DNA of 64,000 nt from Lachnospiraceae bacterium (lineage in GTDB: Bacteria; Bacillota; Clostridia; Lachnospirales; Lachnospiraceae): the NCBI GenBank assembly GCA_028692395.1, contig JAQUXP010000001.1, positions 1 through 64,000 on the forward strand, written 5' to 3'. A program made the translations under genes and the position numbers. Positions 63,001-64,000 of the stretch are shown piece by piece. The stretch's first letter is position 1. Each line of letters opens with the position of its first letter. Under the pieces are notes generated by a model that did not search any database, had not been told where the DNA came from, and saw nothing but the letters and a program-made list of their open reading frames with translations.

Positions 63001-64000
63001 GATGTTTCCCTGTTTCCAATCCTCCGGAAGTGCCGGAAGAAGTTGAATCTTTCCTGTATCTGAATAAGACAGTGCCTCTAGAATAATAGCCGGTATTGTA
63101 ATCAAGGCATCTGTGCAGTATGCACTGTCTCTGTTTCTGTCGTGATTCGTCATCATAGACGTGTAGTACAGCTTACTGCCTGTAAATAATGGACGAAGAC
63201 TCTCCTCGACTCCTTTCCCACTTTTTAGTCTGGCTTCTGTAAGTCCCTGATGGAGCCATCCATGACTGGCATTATCATCGCCTGTATTGTATTCCTTTCT
63301 CCTTTCAAGCGCTTTCTGAACGCCGTCTGCAAGTTTCTCATTCTCGGTGTCATGTGCTGGCCATATGCCATACACATGACTCACATGCCTGTGGTTATTC
63401 TGTTCCCAATAATCCTTAAGTGCCCATTCTTTCAGACATCCATCCTCTTCATACATGTATGCCGGAAGTTGTTCTTTTAACATCTCCCACTTAAGTACTG
63501 CCTCTTCATATCCGGATCTCTGCACTGCTTTTTCCATAGCAATAGTCATATCTAATCCGCTTCTTGCTGCTGCAATATCCATTGTAGAATTTGCTGTAAT
63601 GGCAATCCATGTGTTACTCGGTGTGTTTTCAGGTGAATATCCTGGCAAAATCAAGTATCTCTCCCCTGATTCTAAAGAGGTTTTATTATTATCATAATGC
63701 TTATACCCATCCGTTCCTACATAATATCTCGGATCCACAATCTGCTCCCAGAAATTTGCCTGTTTTGTAAGAAGAGGCAAAAGAAGATCTTCCTCAAGAT
63801 TGAAGTATCCTCTTTCTCGGATTATGTTTATTTCCTCATCTGTCATATCTTCATCTGTTACGCTTAACACAGAGCGAAGAGTTGACAGATCAATATCCTC
63901 CCCTATAGGAATCTGCTGGTTTCCAAAACACTGCCAATATTCATAGACTGGTAAAAGCAGCCAGCTTGCCCCTGCATTCCAGTAATTAAAAGGATAATCC
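60031..64000 (-). CDS. Multimodular GH95-type glycosidase with FIVAR and dockerin domains (5' end outside window)
   Basis: About 1,320 codons are present; the frame is open through the window edge, with conserved YPFNYWNAGASWLL just upstream of the first in-frame GTG. In order: the C-terminal part of a GH95 catalytic domain (ASHGWLHQGLTEARL), a beta domain, a ricin/CBM13-like segment (about 62,680-62,410), a group 2 Ig-like domain and an F5/8-type module (about 62,130-61,700). A further carbohydrate-binding module (about 61,500-61,100), three or four FIVAR helical repeats and a type I dockerin (60,034-60,222, GDVNLNGVVDTQD and GDVNRDSISDSRD) complete it. GH95 enzymes release fucose or galactose from host or plant glycans. 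The dockerin should attach it to a cohesin protein. No LPxTG anchor. Confidence 0.88.
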   Translation of the reverse strand, partial: DYPFNYWNAGASWLLLPVYEYWQCFGNQQIPIGEDIDLSTLRSVLSVTDEDMTDEEINIIRERGYFNLEEDLLLPLLTKQANFWEQIVDPRYYVGTDGYKHYDNNKTSLESGERYLILPGYSPENTPSNTWIAITANSTMDIAAARSGLDMTIAMEKAVQRSGYEEAVLKWEMLKEQLPAYMYEEDGCLKEWALKDYWEQNNHRHVSHVYGIWPAHDTENEKLADGVQKALERRKEYNTGDDNASHGWLHQGLTEARLKSGKGVEESLRPLFTGSKLYYTSMMTNHDRNRDSAYCTDALITIPAIILEALSYSDTGKIQLLPALPEDWKQGNISGIMSRSRAEIENLEWDMETGEVTASISSEVEQSIDISCNMNCNSAEIVAGTGEILKDEAVIRLDLKQGETAKVRFLQGAVKEGTYKITSEEGTLDLKTGQENSSVMLKADALNDISQKWNLINCGIGQFKIKNAETGKSLTVADSNIVQTMQGDTWSLEETEQGYLLLNKDRTLAIGKSNAQLILTEQEAAIVFTLEAQETVEPPTVTGGIEITGDSPLYSGDSVQLKASVKTPDGSREDMDMVWSVRNKDGEATITEQGILTAEKSGTVTVQVYPKEVPVSVEEKEIVIEDGMMEQDLLCGEVFGREDGQWESENPPQNAFDKDTQTAYDGQNGSYAGIKLSGLFYLDGVRYVARDGYEDRINAVQIQGSTDGDTWKTLSQITTVYDNPVYNSVTWEDSHSLGAYSYYRVYSGESEYCNVAEVEFYGHAKQAEDALANILKAAEQMIREDYEAEGVNRVEKAVEAAKTLTEDAAEEEIVEAKNRVSEAVRSLKKPFLLYNFDTSSQRDGDWRRWEDDGQYSGAEWYTEEAGSTFSFQFEGTGFEMISNKNPGLSSIQIVVDGQVLSGGDEVSLYDSYEAGLQKQKIFQTTGLEYGTHAVSVTLLDKQNQEGKGPKASIDAFRIFRDYEWEEEPEIPEPDAPQNIDITALNLALVMAEKMETDQLETGHYTEESWKTVQIALDAARAVLENSDAVQEDADTAFLNLITACNMLADNVQKTGLNAVIKGVRAILQDTESLLQYTKESVDAVRSVLAEAENVFANEAAGQEEVNTVSRNLMDTVTKLLVKEVDTRLDILIKKAEELLKKEEEYTPSSIQSLKAALEEAKIVRDNGQADQEELDKAYNDLAKSMTELVRKANKEELKNALHIAEEILVNQDKYVESSIRELDAMTKEAQAVYENGEADANIIGETLKKLIREILKARLLGDVNLNGVVDTQDVVELLKYSAEIKELTEEQIQAGDVNRDSISDSRDATVILQYAAEMGVTP

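Noticed and set aside
1..64000. CRISPR arrays, tRNA, rRNA genes
   Set aside because: No regularly spaced short repeats, tRNA TTCGA-type arms in a cloverleaf setting or rRNA-like segments were noticed by eye. The tandem repeat at 51,339 and the two palindromes are not CRISPR-like.

Overview
The window looks like a chromosome segment of a gut-type Lachnospiraceae bacterium (Clostridia, Firmicutes). This rests on gene content and moderate-to-low GC with AGGAGG-type ribosome binding sites. The indicators are a Gram-positive-type Pel locus without outer-membrane genes, a GlgC/GlgD pair, a class III fructose-bisphosphatase, a SufC-SufB-only iron-sulfur operon and a dockerin-bearing GH95 enzyme. The species cannot be named from the sequence. 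Nearly all genes are on the minus strand, so upstream means higher coordinates.

Region 1 (1-6,950): the 5' end of a group IIC intron sits against the terminator of a type IV pilus operon. The operon runs from a strong promoter at 6,450-6,478 through three minor pilin-like proteins, PilB, PilT, PilC and the major pilin. A GHKL fragment precedes it.

Region 2 (7,000-24,550): a Pel-type exopolysaccharide operon. It encodes a PelD fused to a dead SDR domain, PelE, a DUF2194 deacetylase, PelF, a PelG fused to a CotH domain, a VTC-domain protein, a DUF4956 membrane protein, a DUF4832 TIM-barrel protein and a LytTR regulator. Just upstream lie an HPt protein and a 1154-residue REC-GGDEF-EAL-REC-GGDEF enzyme that should make and break c-di-GMP, which the PelD-like protein is expected to bind.

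Region 3 (24,600-33,270): a possible operon of sufC, sufB, lrgA, lrgB and a cytidylate kinase-like gene; then divergent glgC-glgD for glycogen synthesis, converging on fbp class III; then an SGNH hydrolase that ends the next operon.

Region 4 (33,300-51,330): a glucuronoxylan/aldouronate utilisation region. A GH67 alpha-glucuronidase and an LplA/LplB/YtcP-type ABC importer feed glucuronate to UxaC, UxuB and UxuA, next to a divergent AraC regulator. A second AraC gene precedes a sialate O-acetylesterase/GH2 pair.

Region 5 (51,430-59,830): a PucR-type regulator, TauE/SafE exporter, class III aminotransferase, iron alcohol dehydrogenase, GltS-type symporter, PII-like protein and amidohydrolase. 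Together these suggest scavenging of nitrogen from a small amine or aminosulfonate.

Region 6 (59,870-64,000): a very large GH95 glycosidase with carbohydrate-binding, FIVAR and dockerin modules, cut by the window edge.

The most unusual element is a pair of long palindromes (7,093-7,393 and 50,195-50,440). They share a 155-base core, but each has its own 25-base arm segment that is unrelated between copies yet still self-complementary within each copy. Each lies just after the stop codon of a regulator gene.
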